From assembly GCF_000158955.1 (NCBI RefSeq), contig NZ_GG657757.1:5416036-5480035 (forward strand): a stretch of DNA of 64,000 nucleotides. Reading direction: 5' to 3'. This DNA comes from Streptomyces viridochromogenes DSM 40736. Lineage in GTDB: Bacteria > Actinomycetota > Actinomycetes > Streptomycetales > Streptomycetaceae. Shown here in pieces: positions 1 to 9,388 of the stretch. Within the stretch, counting starts at the first letter, position 1. Every line of letters begins with the position of its first letter. The notes beneath the pieces were generated by a model, which saw only the letters and a program-made list of their open reading frames with translations, was not told the origin of the DNA and did not search any database. A program made the translations under genes and the position numbers.

Positions 1-1486
1 GAGATGCTCGACTTCGCGCTCGTACGAGAGGCCCTGAAGGAACGCGGCCTGCTGCTGGAGCGGCTCGCCCCGCATCTGGTGAAACCCGTGCCCTTCCTGT
101 ACCCGTTGCAGCACAAAGGGCTGGGAGCGCCTGTACGCCGGCTCGGGGCGTCGCGCTTGTACGACGCCATGTCCATGGCCCGCGGCCATGGCCGGGGCCT
201 GCCGATGCACCGCCACCTGACCCGCTCTCACGCCCTGCGCGTGGCGCCCTGCTTGAAAGAAGGACGCGCTCGTCGGGGCACTGCAGTACTACGACGCCCA
301 GATGGACGACGCCCGCTACGTGGCGACCCTGGTGCGCACGGCGGTGGCGTACGGCGCACAGGCGGCCAACCGTGCGCCCGTGACCGGCTTCCTGCGCGAG
401 GGCGAGCGGGTCGTCGGCGCGAGGGTGCAGGACGTCGAGGGAGGCGGGGAGTACGAGGTCCGCGCCAAGCAGGTCGTCAACGCGACCGGAGTGTGGACGG
501 ACGACACACAGGCCATGGTCGGAGAGCGCGGCCAGTTCCACGTCCGGGCGTCCAAGGGCATCCACCTGGTCGTGCCGCGCGACCGCATCCACTCCACGAC
601 CGGGCTCATCCTGCGCACGGAGAAGTCCGTGCTGTTCGTCATACCCTGGGGCCGGCACTGGATCATCGGAACGACCGACACCGAGTGGGACCTCGACAAG
701 GCGCACCCGGCCGCCTCCAGCGCGGACATCGACTACCTGCTGGAACACGTCAACTCGGTGCTCGCGGTGCCCCTCACCAGGGACGACGTCGAGGGCGTGT
801 ACGCGGGGCTGCGCCCCCTGCTCGCGGGCGAGTCGGACGCCACCAGCAAGCTGTCGCGCGAGCACACCGTGGCGCATACCGTTCCCGGGCTGGTCGTCGT
901 GGCGGGCGGCAAGTACACGACGTACCGGGTCATGGCCAAGGACGCGGTGGACGCGGCGGTGCACGGGCTCGACATGCGGGTCGCCGAGTGTGTCACCGAG
1001 GAGGTGCCGCTGCTGGGGGCCGAGGGCTACCCGGCGCTGTGGAACGCGCGGGCCAGGATCGCCGCCCGGACCGGCCTCCACGTGGTGCGGGTGGAACACC
1101 TGCTGAACCGGTACGGGGCGATGGCCGAGGAGCTCCTCGAGCTCATCGTCGACGATCCGTCGCTGGGCAAGCCCCTGCCGGCGGCCGACGACTATCTGCG
1201 CGCCGAGATCGCCTACGCGGCCTCGCACGAGGGGGCACGGCATCTGGACGACGTACTGACCCGGCGCACCCGCATCTCGATCGAGACCTTCGACCGGGGC
1301 ACCCGCAGCGCCCGCGACGCCGCCGAGCTGATGGCACCGGTCCTGGGCTGGGACAAGGACCAGATCGAGCGCGAGGTCCAGCACTACGAGAAGCGGGTGG
1401 AGGCCGAACGGGAGTCGCAGCGCCAGCCGGACGACCTCACGGCGGACGCGGCGCGGCTGGGGGCGCCGGACATCGTGCCGTTGTAG
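1..1486 (+). pseudogene. glpD: Glycerol-3-phosphate dehydrogenase, 5' cut by window edge and frameshifted
   Basis: Aerobic FAD-dependent glycerol-3-phosphate dehydrogenase, which oxidises sn-glycerol-3-phosphate to dihydroxyacetone phosphate at the membrane. The FAD-binding N-terminus lies before base 1. Reading is in frame 1 to about 256, then in frame 2 to the TAG at 1486. Removing one base at each of four places (115-117, 144-147, 156-157, 256-258) restores family-like sequence: KGWERLYAGSGVALYDA and CLKKDALVGALQYYD. The first three extra bases cancel each other; the fourth breaks the frame. The long intact part has the expected GHWIIGTTDTEWD-type motif, the GGKYTTYR motif and the C-terminal DAO_C-like domain. 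The cluster of single-base insertions in homopolymers suggests sequencing error at least as much as true decay. Convergent with the next gene. Family identity is certain; pseudogene status is not. Confidence 0.85.
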
Positions 1487-1514
1487 GCACCCCCGTCGCA
1501 GGCGCCCTGCGCCG

Positions 1515-2558
1515 TCACGAGGCGCGCGGGCAGAACTCGGCCGCGAGCACCTCGGCTTCGAGTTCCGGGTCCGATATCGCGTCCGTGTTCACGCGGAGGG
1601 TGAGGACCCGTCGGCCGTCGGCGGTGCCCGCGACGCGCACATAGCTGCCGGATATGTAGCCGTTGTGGCCCCACACCGTGGTGCCGCACGGCAGTCTCTC
1701 GGGGAACAGGCCCATGCCGTACGCGCCGTGTGAGGCACGGGTGTCGCGCATCTCGCGCAGCCGGCGCGGGGGCAGCAGCCGGCCGCCGAGCAGGGCCGCG
1801 TAGAAGCGGTCCAGATCGGCGAGCGTGGTCACCAACTCGCCCGCGGCCCCGGCCACGCGCGGGTCGAGCGAGGTGACGTCGTGTCCGTCGGAGTCGTAGG
1901 CGCGGCCGTGCGGGGACGGCAGTGAGGAGCGGGATCCGGGGAACGAGGTGCCCGTCAGACGCAGCGGGGTGAGGATGCGGCGCTCGGTCTCCGTGGCGTA
2001 CGAGTGGCCGGTGACCTGCTGGACGACCAGGCCCAGCAGGACGTAGTTGGTGTTGGAGTAGGAGAAGCGGCCTGGTGTGCCCGGAGGATGGGTGACCGCG
2101 ATCCGTACGGCCTCACGGGGGGTGACGGGCGCTCTTCCGCGGGTGTCCGCGGTGAAGTCGTACAGGCCGCTGGTGTGGGTGAGCAGGGAACGCAGGGTCA
2201 GCGCGCGGCCGTCGTTGCCCGCTCCCCGCACCAGGCCCGGCAGGTGCTCCGCCACCGTGTCGGACAGCGACAGCCGGTGCTCGGCGGCCAGTTGCAGCAC
2301 CACCGTCGCGATGAACGTCTTCGTGACGCTGCCGGCGCGGAAGTGGTCCGACCGGGCGATTCCCCGCCCGGCGTGGGCATAGCGGGTGGTACTCCCCTCG
2401 CGGGCCAGCAGGGCCGCGGCGGGAGCTCCGCCCCGGGTCACCAGCAGCGGGAGCACCGCGTCCGCGGGCCGCGCCGGGAGGGCCGAGGAGTCGGCCTGGG
2501 GCAGGCCGAGGAGGGCGAGGGCCACAGGCAGCGCCAGCAATGTCCGAAACGGCGGCAT
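1515..2558 (-). CDS. Secreted serine hydrolase, beta-lactamase / D-Ala-D-Ala carboxypeptidase family
   Basis: A 347-residue exported penicillin-binding-like hydrolase. The start is ATG 2558 because GGGAGGAGG lies 4 bases upstream; an in-frame ATG at 2588 would add ten residues before the signal peptide. Residues 1-25 form a signal peptide (MPPFRTLLALPVALALLG). The class C serine beta-lactamase motifs are all present: SVTK (nucleophile Ser and base Lys) near residue 75, YSN in YSNTNYVLLG, and HNG near the C-terminus. These motifs fit a DD-peptidase or esterase acting on cell-wall peptides or small esters outside the membrane; the substrate cannot be read from sequence. It stands alone, convergent with glpD and divergent from the kinase array, and shows no sign of recent transfer. 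Confidence 0.85.
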   Translation of the reverse strand: MPPFRTLLALPVALALLGLPQADSSALPARPADAVLPLLVTRGGAPAAALLAREGSTTRYAHAGRGIARSDHFRAGSVTKTFIATVVLQLAAEHRLSLSDTVAEHLPGLVRGAGNDGRALTLRSLLTHTSGLYDFTADTRGRAPVTPREAVRIAVTHPPGTPGRFSYSNTNYVLLGLVVQQVTGHSYATETERRILTPLRLTGTSFPGSRSSLPSPHGRAYDSDGHDVTSLDPRVAGAAGELVTTLADLDRFYAALLGGRLLPPRRLREMRDTRASHGAYGMGLFPERLPCGTTVWGHNGYISGSYVRVAGTADGRRVLTLRVNTDAISDPELEAEVLAAEFCPRAS

Positions 2559-2707
2559 GCGGCCTCCTCCCTGGTCCGGGCCCATCATGCAAGGTGGCGC
2601 CGGGCGTGCCGCACCCGGGTTCCCGGTGGGCGGGCCCCAGGGCGCTGGGCACTTGTCGGGTGAGAGACAATGGAGGCTCTGTCAGGGCGGGTTGTATGAG
2701 GGGACGC

Positions 2708-4750
2708 ATGTCGGAGGCGGAGCGGGCGGGCACATCCCGTCAGGACACTCGTCAGGACAACAGGGATCGTCTCCTCGCGGAGCGATACCGGCTCGGCGAG
2801 GTGCTCGGCCGGGGAGGCATGGGCACGGTGTGGCGGGCCCAGGACGAGACCCTGGGACGGACGGTCGCCGTCAAGGAACTGCGGTTCCCGTCGAACATCG
2901 ACGAGGAGGAGAAGCGGCGGCTGATCACGCGGACGCTGCGCGAGGCCAAGGCGATCGCGCGGATCCGCAACAACAGCGCCGTGACGGTCTTCGACGTCGT
3001 CCAGGAGGACGACCGGCCCTGGATCGTGATGGAACTCGTCGAGGGCAAGTCGCTCGCCGAGGTCATCCGGGAGGACGGCCTCCTCGAACCGAAGCGCGCC
3101 GCCGAGGTCGGGCTGGCCGTCCTGGACGTGCTGCGGTCCGCGCACCGCGAGGGCATCCTGCACCGCGACGTGAAGCCGTCGAACGTGCTGATCGCCGAGG
3201 ACGGCCGGGTCGTGCTCACCGACTTCGGGATCGCCCAGGTCGAGGGCGACCCGTCCATCACCTCGACCGGCATGCTCGTCGGAGCGCCCTCCTACATCTC
3301 CCCGGAGCGGGCGCGCGGGCACAAGCCCGGCCCGGCGGCCGACCTGTGGTCGCTCGGCGGGCTGCTGTACGCGGCGGTGGAGGGCGCGCCGCCGTACGAC
3401 AAGGGGTCGGCCATAGCGACTCTCACGGCCGTGATGACCGAGCCGCTGGAGGAGCCCAAGAACGCGGGCCCGCTGGCGGACGTCATCCGCGGCCTGCTCA
3501 CCAAGGATCCCGCCGAGCGGCTCGACGACGCGGGCGCCCGCGCCATGCTGAACTCGGTCCTCCACGCGCCCGAGCGGGCCGAGCCGGAGCCGCTCGACGC
3601 GACGAAGGTCGTGCCGCTGCCGGCGCAGCCGGACCGCTCCTCGCGCAAGGGGAGTTCGGCGGGCGCCGGGAGCAAGCGGGGCGAGGAGGCCGGGGAGCGG
3701 TTGCGCGGGGCGTTGCGTTCCGTGCGCAAGGCCGCGGCGGGAACGGCCGGGGCGTCGGCCGCCGCCCGTGCCGAGGCCGAGAGCGGTACGGCGTCGTCCA
3801 GGTCCGACGGCGGGACGGGCCGGGCCGGGACCGCCGGCGCGTCCGCGGCCAAGCCCGGACCGGGGACGACCTCGGGTGCGGCTGCCGGTGCCGGTGCCGG
3901 TGAGCACAGTGCGCAGGAGGCGAAGACGGCCTCCGGGGGCCGCAGTTCCGGATGGCCCGTGGTGCCGCCGCCGGACCTGCCGCCGAGGCCCGTGCCGAGG
4001 GCGCCGCTCACCGACGTGGTGCCACGGCGCACCCTGCTGATCATCGCGGTGGTCGTGGCGCTCGCCGTGGTCGGCACCGTGCTCGCCGTCGTCCTCAGCG
4101 GGGACGACAAGGGCTCGAAGGGTGCCGCCGGCCAGAAGAACGGCGGCAGGACCGTCGCCACCGCGTCGAGCGGCGCCGACACCAAGCGCGACGAGAGCGA
4201 CGGCACGCGCACCGACAACGCGGCGTCGCCGCCCGAGGAGTCGGCCCCCTCCTCGAACGGCACGCCGACGGGCGGGTCTTCGGGCGAGTCGGAGGGCGGG
4301 TCCGCCGGGAAGGGCACCGCGGCCGAGTCGACGCACCAGGGGAACCAGGGGTACTCGATCGGCCTGCCCAAGGGATGGAAGTTCCAGTCCACGGGTGCCG
4401 CCGGCGACCGGTTCACCGGGCCCGACGGGCAGAAGCTCCTCATCGCCTGGACGTCCACGCCCAAGGGCGACCCGGTGGCGGACTGGAAGAACCAGGAGCG
4501 CTACATGCAGCGCGCGCAGTACCGGAAGATCCGCATAGAGAAGGTGGCCTACCGCGGCTGGAACACGGCCGACTGGGAGTTCACCTACGCCGACGGCGGC
4601 ACCCGGTACCGGACCATCGACCGGGGTTTCGTCGTCGACGACCGGCAGGGCTACGCGCTGATGTACACGGCGAAGGCGGCCGACTGGAGCGGTGAGCTGC
4701 GCAAGGCGGCGTGGCGGACGCTGACGAAGACCTTCGAACCCAAGTCCTGA
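2708..4750 (+). CDS. Transmembrane Ser/Thr protein kinase (array member 1)
   Basis: A 680-residue Hanks-type kinase. The N-terminal catalytic domain has the Gly-rich loop (GRGGMGTVW, residues 35-42), the ATP-anchoring Lys56 in VAVKEL, HRDVKPSN (catalytic Asp154), DFG at 172-174 and an APE-equivalent SPERARG. A Ser/Ala/Gly/Thr-rich linker follows (about 300-435), then a membrane helix near 441-463 and an outer part with another low-complexity spacer. The protein ends in a domain beginning GYSIGLPKGWKF that recurs in three neighbouring kinases. ATG 2708 has GAGGGG 4 bases upstream; ATG 2696 is a possible alternative start. It is followed after 153 bp by the pseudokinase. All expected catalytic residues are present, so it should be active; ligand and substrates are unknown. 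Confidence 0.88.
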   Translation: MSEAERAGTSRQDTRQDNRDRLLAERYRLGEVLGRGGMGTVWRAQDETLGRTVAVKELRFPSNIDEEEKRRLITRTLREAKAIARIRNNSAVTVFDVVQEDDRPWIVMELVEGKSLAEVIREDGLLEPKRAAEVGLAVLDVLRSAHREGILHRDVKPSNVLIAEDGRVVLTDFGIAQVEGDPSITSTGMLVGAPSYISPERARGHKPGPAADLWSLGGLLYAAVEGAPPYDKGSAIATLTAVMTEPLEEPKNAGPLADVIRGLLTKDPAERLDDAGARAMLNSVLHAPERAEPEPLDATKVVPLPAQPDRSSRKGSSAGAGSKRGEEAGERLRGALRSVRKAAAGTAGASAAARAEAESGTASSRSDGGTGRAGTAGASAAKPGPGTTSGAAAGAGAGEHSAQEAKTASGGRSSGWPVVPPPDLPPRPVPRAPLTDVVPRRTLLIIAVVVALAVVGTVLAVVLSGDDKGSKGAAGQKNGGRTVATASSGADTKRDESDGTRTDNAASPPEESAPSSNGTPTGGSSGESEGGSAGKGTAAESTHQGNQGYSIGLPKGWKFQSTGAAGDRFTGPDGQKLLIAWTSTPKGDPVADWKNQERYMQRAQYRKIRIEKVAYRGWNTADWEFTYADGGTRYRTIDRGFVVDDRQGYALMYTAKAADWSGELRKAAWRTLTKTFEPKS

Positions 4751-4903
4751 GCATGAGCGGTGCCGGGTTTGGGGAGGCAGATCTGGCATCCTCACGATGC
4801 GGGTTGCCCGCGGCACGTATCGTAAATATTTGCGGACCGTGCGCAGCCGGAACGGGCCGTGGAGCGCACGGATGTGACGGACCAGGCTGGCGGGGGAGGC
4901 ATC

Positions 4904-7405
4904 GTGGACGACTATGCGGGTCGGGTACTCGCCGACCGCTACCGCCTGCCGCTGCCGCCGTCCGACGAGTACGAACTCACCGAGAGCCGGGCCTTCGACA
5001 CCTACAGCGGGCAGGAAGTCCTGGTCCGGCAGGTGCCGTTGCCGGAAGTGGTCGAGGCGGAGGTCCTCGACGCGGAGGGGCTGCCCGACGGATTCACGGC
5101 GCGTGACGCCGGCGCCCGTCGGCCCGGCGGGCGTCCGGGCCTCCGGCGGCCCACGGACCCGGTGGTACGGCGCGCGGTGGAGGCCGCCCAGGCCGCCGCG
5201 GCCATCCCCGACCATCCCCGGCTCGACCAGGTCTTCGACGTCTTCGCCGAGGGCGGTTCGCTGTGGATCGTCAGTGAGCTGGTGGCCGCCCGTCCGCTGG
5301 CGGCGCTGCTCGCCGAGAAGCCACTGACGCCCTACCGGGCGGCCGAGGTGGCCTCCGACGTCCTCATGGCGCTGCGGGTGCTGCACGCCCACGGCTGGGT
5401 GCACCGCAACATCACCCCGCGGACGGTCCTCGTCTGCGACGACGGCCGGATCATGCTGACCGGGCTGGCGGTGGGCGCCGCGGAGGAAGCGCTGTGCGGG
5501 TACGACCCGGTTCCGCCTCCCGCCTTCGACGAGCCCGGCCCCGGTCCGGGGCCGGAGAACGGCCCCTCCGGGCCGCCCCACGGCGTCGGCAGCCCGGGCG
5601 GCGCCGGTGGTTCGGGCGACCCCGAGGCCGCGCGGCGTGCCGCCATAGAGGCCCGGGAGTCCAGGGGGCTGCCGGCGGCCGGGGGCGGCACGACGGGTGG
5701 CAGCTCGGTCGTGCCCGCCCGCAGGAGTCCGGACGACGGCGCGGACCCACGCGCCGCGCGCGCCGGGGCCATCGCCGCCTACCGGGCGGGCGCGAGGGCC
5801 GCCGCCCGGGTCCAGGAGGCGCAGCAGAACGGCCGGGCGGTGCTGCCCGGTGCCCGGCCCGCCCCGGACAGCGGGCCCGCGCCCCACAGCAACGGCTCGG
5901 CGCAGTCGCCGTACGTCCCCGGGCAGAACACGGGGTCCGGCGCGGTCCCGCCGGGACAGATAGCCGACCCCTACGGCGTGCGCGGCGCCCCCCGGACGAC
6001 CGGCTGGCACGGCGCCACCCCCCGAAGCGGCCCCGGCGGCACACCCACACCGCCGAGCCAGGACCAGGCGGCCCTCCCGCCGGCCGCGGACACCGCCGAC
6101 CCGAGTGCTCCCACCCGGTGGGACGACCTGGTCGCGCACACCCCCGCTCCTCGGCGCGGCCCGGCCACGGCACTCGCCGCCGAGCGGGCCCGGCAGGCAC
6201 GCATGGCCGTGGTGGGGCCCGTGACGGAGCGCTGGGCGCCGGAGCAGGCCGGCCCCGTGCACGAGAACTGGCAGCTGGCCGCGCCGATCGGTCCCGCCAC
6301 CGACCTGTGGGCCCTCGGTGCGCTGCTCTTCCGGGCCGTCCAGGGACACGCGCCCTACCCGGAGGAGTCGACGGCCGAACTGGTGCAGATGGTGTGCTCC
6401 GAACCGCCCGCGTACGCCGAGGAGTGCGGGCCGCTCCGGCCGGTCGTGGAGTCGCTGCTGCGCCAGGACCCCACCGAGCGCCTCGACTTCGAGGAACTGC
6501 GCGGCTGGCTGCGCTCGCTCGTGCGCTCGGCGCCGGAACCGGACGCCGGTGTGCACGTGGTCGCGGCACCGCCCGCCGACGCCGGCCGGCTGCCCGTCGT
6601 ACGCCGCCGCGGCGAGCTCGTGCGCAGGCGGCGGGCCGGGCTGCCCGCGCACCACGGGCGGCACAAACGCGCCAAGGAATCCCGGTCGCCGCGCCGCCTC
6701 GGCCGCACCCTGCTGCTGTGCGTCCTGCTCGCGATGGCCGCGGCGATCGCCTACGCCATGCTGTTCATGCCCAAGTCGCGGACCGACGGCGCGAACGGCA
6801 CGGACCGCACCGGGGCCGCCGGCGAGGTCAGCCAGGCGCCCGATCCCGACGCCAGCAGCGAGCCCAGGCCGGATCAGACATCGCCCGAGCCGGAGCGGAG
6901 CCCGTCGACGTCGGCCGGTTCCACCGAGACGCAGACCACCGGACCCGAGGTCGCCGACGGCTTCACCCTGCGCAAGGACTCGGCCCGCTTCCAGGTCGCC
7001 GTGGCCAAGGGCTGGGACCGCACCCCGCGGAACGGCAGCGGCCAAGTCGTGTACGCGAAGGGCGACTTCGAGCTCATCGTGGTACCGGGCCGGGACAGCG
7101 CGTCGCGGTACGGCGGCGATCCGATGGACTACCAGCGGGAGAAGGAGCGCGAGCTGCAGCCGTACCGCGACTCCAGCTGGGCCACCTCCACCGGGCTGAA
7201 GACCATTGAGGTGGGCGGACGCACCATGGCCGAGGGGCAGTTCACCTGGACCGGCGGTGACGGCGGCGAGCTGTACGTGCGCAACCTCGCCATGCTGATC
7301 GGCGGTCGGTACCACGTGGTGCAGGTGCGCGGCCCGGAAGCCGAACGGGACGAGGTGACGCGGCTGTACGAGCAGGCGGCGGCGACCTACAAGGCGACGG
7401 GCTGA
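4904..7405 (+). CDS. Membrane pseudokinase of the Ser/Thr kinase family (array member 2)
   Basis: An 833-residue kinase homologue that has lost the catalytic residues. The Gly-rich loop is gone, the VAVK Lys position reads VRQ, HRD has become HRN (residues 167-169 in GWVHRNITPRTVLV), and the DFG segment reads GLA (LTDFGIA corresponds to LTGLAVG). The C-lobe resumes only after a Pro/Gly/Ala/Ser-rich insertion of about 240 residues, with PATDLWALGALLFRAV. A membrane helix lies near 601-622 (TLLLCVLLAMAAAIAYAML), and the outer end contains AVAKGWDRTPR, similar to the LPKGW domain of its neighbours. GTG 4904 is chosen for its GGGGGAGG four bases upstream; an in-frame GTG at 4859 would add 15 residues. 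It probably acts as a scaffold or allosteric partner for the adjacent kinases (inference). Confidence 0.85.
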   Translation: MDDYAGRVLADRYRLPLPPSDEYELTESRAFDTYSGQEVLVRQVPLPEVVEAEVLDAEGLPDGFTARDAGARRPGGRPGLRRPTDPVVRRAVEAAQAAAAIPDHPRLDQVFDVFAEGGSLWIVSELVAARPLAALLAEKPLTPYRAAEVASDVLMALRVLHAHGWVHRNITPRTVLVCDDGRIMLTGLAVGAAEEALCGYDPVPPPAFDEPGPGPGPENGPSGPPHGVGSPGGAGGSGDPEAARRAAIEARESRGLPAAGGGTTGGSSVVPARRSPDDGADPRAARAGAIAAYRAGARAAARVQEAQQNGRAVLPGARPAPDSGPAPHSNGSAQSPYVPGQNTGSGAVPPGQIADPYGVRGAPRTTGWHGATPRSGPGGTPTPPSQDQAALPPAADTADPSAPTRWDDLVAHTPAPRRGPATALAAERARQARMAVVGPVTERWAPEQAGPVHENWQLAAPIGPATDLWALGALLFRAVQGHAPYPEESTAELVQMVCSEPPAYAEECGPLRPVVESLLRQDPTERLDFEELRGWLRSLVRSAPEPDAGVHVVAAPPADAGRLPVVRRRGELVRRRRAGLPAHHGRHKRAKESRSPRRLGRTLLLCVLLAMAAAIAYAMLFMPKSRTDGANGTDRTGAAGEVSQAPDPDASSEPRPDQTSPEPERSPSTSAGSTETQTTGPEVADGFTLRKDSARFQVAVAKGWDRTPRNGSGQVVYAKGDFELIVVPGRDSASRYGGDPMDYQREKERELQPYRDSSWATSTGLKTIEVGGRTMAEGQFTWTGGDGGELYVRNLAMLIGGRYHVVQVRGPEAERDEVTRLYEQAAATYKATG

Positions 7406-7504
7406 GAACCGGCGCGCCGACTGTACGCGTAGTTCAACCTCTGGTTGCCTCCCGTCCCGACAGGCGACAACCGTCACAGTGCGGTCACCGTGGTACCCCG
7501 CTTG

Positions 7505-7533
7505 TTCCCTGGGGAAGGGCGGGTCCTTACGCT
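7505..7533 (+). promoter_or_regulatory. Candidate promoter for kinase array member 3
   Basis: TTCCCT at 7505-7510 and TACGCT at 7528-7533 are 17 bp apart, with a fitting TAnnnT -10 box. The start codon GTG 7562 is about 22 bases beyond the expected transcription start. The -35 match is weak, so this is only a candidate, but it suggests that this kinase need not be co-transcribed with the gene before it. Confidence 0.35.
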
Positions 7534-7561
7534 GACCCTGTCAAGACCATTGCGGGGCAAC

Positions 7562-9262
7562 GTGAATCAGATGCAGGGCCAGATCGTCGCGGGCCGCTAC
7601 CGGCTCGCCGACTCGATCGGCAGCGGCGGCATGGGCCGGGTGTGGCGCGCCCATGACGAAGTGCTGCACCGGTCCGTCGCCATCAAGGAGTTGACGGCAG
7701 CCCTCTACGTCTCCGAGAGCGAGCAGGCGATCCTGCTGGCCCGCACCCGGGCGGAGGCGCGGGCCGCCGCACGGATCAACCACTCCGCGGTCGTCACCGT
7801 GCACGACGTGCTGGAGCACGACGGCCGCCCGTGGATCGTCATGGAGCTGGTCGAGGGCCGCTCCCTGGCGGACGCGGTCAAGGAGGAGGGGCGTGTCGAG
7901 CCGCGCGAGGCGGCCCGCATCGGCCTCTGGGTGCTGCGGGCCCTGCGCGCCGCGCACACCGCCGGCGTCCTGCACCGCGACATCAAGCCGGGCAACGTCC
8001 TCCTCGGCCGCGACGGACGCGTCCTGCTCACGGACTTCGGCATCGCCCAGATCGAGGGCGACACGACCATCACCCGCACCGGAGAGGTCGTCGGCTCGGT
8101 CGACTACCTGGCGCCCGAGCGGGTGCGCGGCCACGACCCGGGCCCGTCCTCCGACCTGTGGGCGCTCGGCGCGACGCTCTACACGGCGGTCGAGGGCCGC
8201 TCGCCGTTCCGCCGCACCACACCGCTGACCACCATGCAGGCCGTGGTCGAGGAGGAAGCCGCCGAGCCGCAGCACGCCGGTCCGCTCGGCCCCGTCATCA
8301 GCGCCCTGCTGCGCAAGGATCCGGCCACCCGGCCCGACGTGTCCGAGGCCGAGCACCTGCTCGCCGAGGCGGCGGAGGGGCGACGCCCGAGCGGGGCACA
8401 GGCGTATGTGCCGACGCAGTACGGCGGCACGTACCGAGACGTCCACAGCGGTACGGGCACGGTCGGCACCGGCTCGGGATCGCACACCCGCACACCGCTC
8501 CCGCCGCTCGCCGGCACCCCGGCCACCGGGACCCCCGTCACCGGCACTCCGGCGACCGGCCCCACCACGGTCGGCCCGTCGGCGACGGCCCGGCAGCCGT
8601 CCGTGCCGCAGCAGACCCGGTCGGGTCGGCGCCGCAGGCTGCGTACCGTCGCCCTCGTGGTCGCGCTCGCGGCCATCATCGGCGGGACCACGGCCGTGGT
8701 GCTCCAGCAGTGGAACGAGGACCGGCAGACGCCGGGCGCCGCCTCAGGCTCCCCGAATCCCATGAGCACACAGCAGTCCGGGGGATCGGGATCCGGCAAC
8801 TGGGTCCGCCACGACGACCCCGCGGGTTTCAGCCTCTCCCTGCCCAAGGGCTGGAAGCGCAAGCCCTTCGGCCCGCAGGGCGAACTCAAGCAGATCGACT
8901 ACACGCCCGACGGCGGCCGGCACTTCGTCCGGATCGCCGTCGACACCTCCCCGGACTTCGGCGACCCGTACGCGCACCAGCTCGACCTGGAGCAGCAACT
9001 GCAGGATCTCGCCGACTACAAGCGGGTCACCCTGGAGCGCAACGTCTACCGTGACCGGGGCGGCGCCCTGTGGGAGTACACCTGGACCGCGCGGGCGAAG
9101 GACACCCCGTTCCCCGGCCCGCGCCGCGCCATCGAGGAGACGTACATAGCCCGCGACGGCACCGAGTACGCGCTCTACATGTCGTCGCCCGCGCGGGACT
9201 GGGCGAAGGCCCGCAAGCAGTTCACCCTGCTGCTCCAGGGCTGGCAGGAGAAGACCTCCTGA
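7562..9262 (+). CDS. Transmembrane Ser/Thr protein kinase (array member 3)
   Basis: A 566-residue kinase. The catalytic domain is complete: GSGGMGRVW loop, Lys42 in VAIKEL, HRDIKPGN with Asp140, and DFG at 158-160 followed by IAQIEGD. A Thr/Pro/Gly-rich linker contains short TGTP repeats, then a membrane helix sits near 360-378 (TVALVVALAAIIGGTTAVVL). The outer domain starts GFSLSLPKGWKRK and ends near the stop, matching the LPKGW-type end domain of array members 1, 2 and 5. GTG 7562 is used, with GGGGC 5 bases upstream; ATG 7571, three codons in, is an alternative. An active receptor kinase is expected; the sensed ligand is unknown. Regulation may come from its own promoter near 7505-7533. 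Confidence 0.88.
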   Translation: MNQMQGQIVAGRYRLADSIGSGGMGRVWRAHDEVLHRSVAIKELTAALYVSESEQAILLARTRAEARAAARINHSAVVTVHDVLEHDGRPWIVMELVEGRSLADAVKEEGRVEPREAARIGLWVLRALRAAHTAGVLHRDIKPGNVLLGRDGRVLLTDFGIAQIEGDTTITRTGEVVGSVDYLAPERVRGHDPGPSSDLWALGATLYTAVEGRSPFRRTTPLTTMQAVVEEEAAEPQHAGPLGPVISALLRKDPATRPDVSEAEHLLAEAAEGRRPSGAQAYVPTQYGGTYRDVHSGTGTVGTGSGSHTRTPLPPLAGTPATGTPVTGTPATGPTTVGPSATARQPSVPQQTRSGRRRRLRTVALVVALAAIIGGTTAVVLQQWNEDRQTPGAASGSPNPMSTQQSGGSGSGNWVRHDDPAGFSLSLPKGWKRKPFGPQGELKQIDYTPDGGRHFVRIAVDTSPDFGDPYAHQLDLEQQLQDLADYKRVTLERNVYRDRGGALWEYTWTARAKDTPFPGPRRAIEETYIARDGTEYALYMSSPARDWAKARKQFTLLLQGWQEKTS

Positions 9263-9388
9263 CGCAGGCGCCTCCTGACGCCCGGCCCTTCTGACGCGGG
9301 CCGTCTGTTTCGGCCACTGGCGAGCGCCGACCCGGAGCCGATCCGTCCGGTGGGGCATGATTGCCGCATGGTGACCGAGGGGCACAAC

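Noticed and set aside
2585..7477. A 1630-codon open frame on the minus strand
   Set aside because: It is the antisense shadow of two clear kinase genes; no family sequence, no start with SD. Long antisense frames are normal in such GC-rich DNA.
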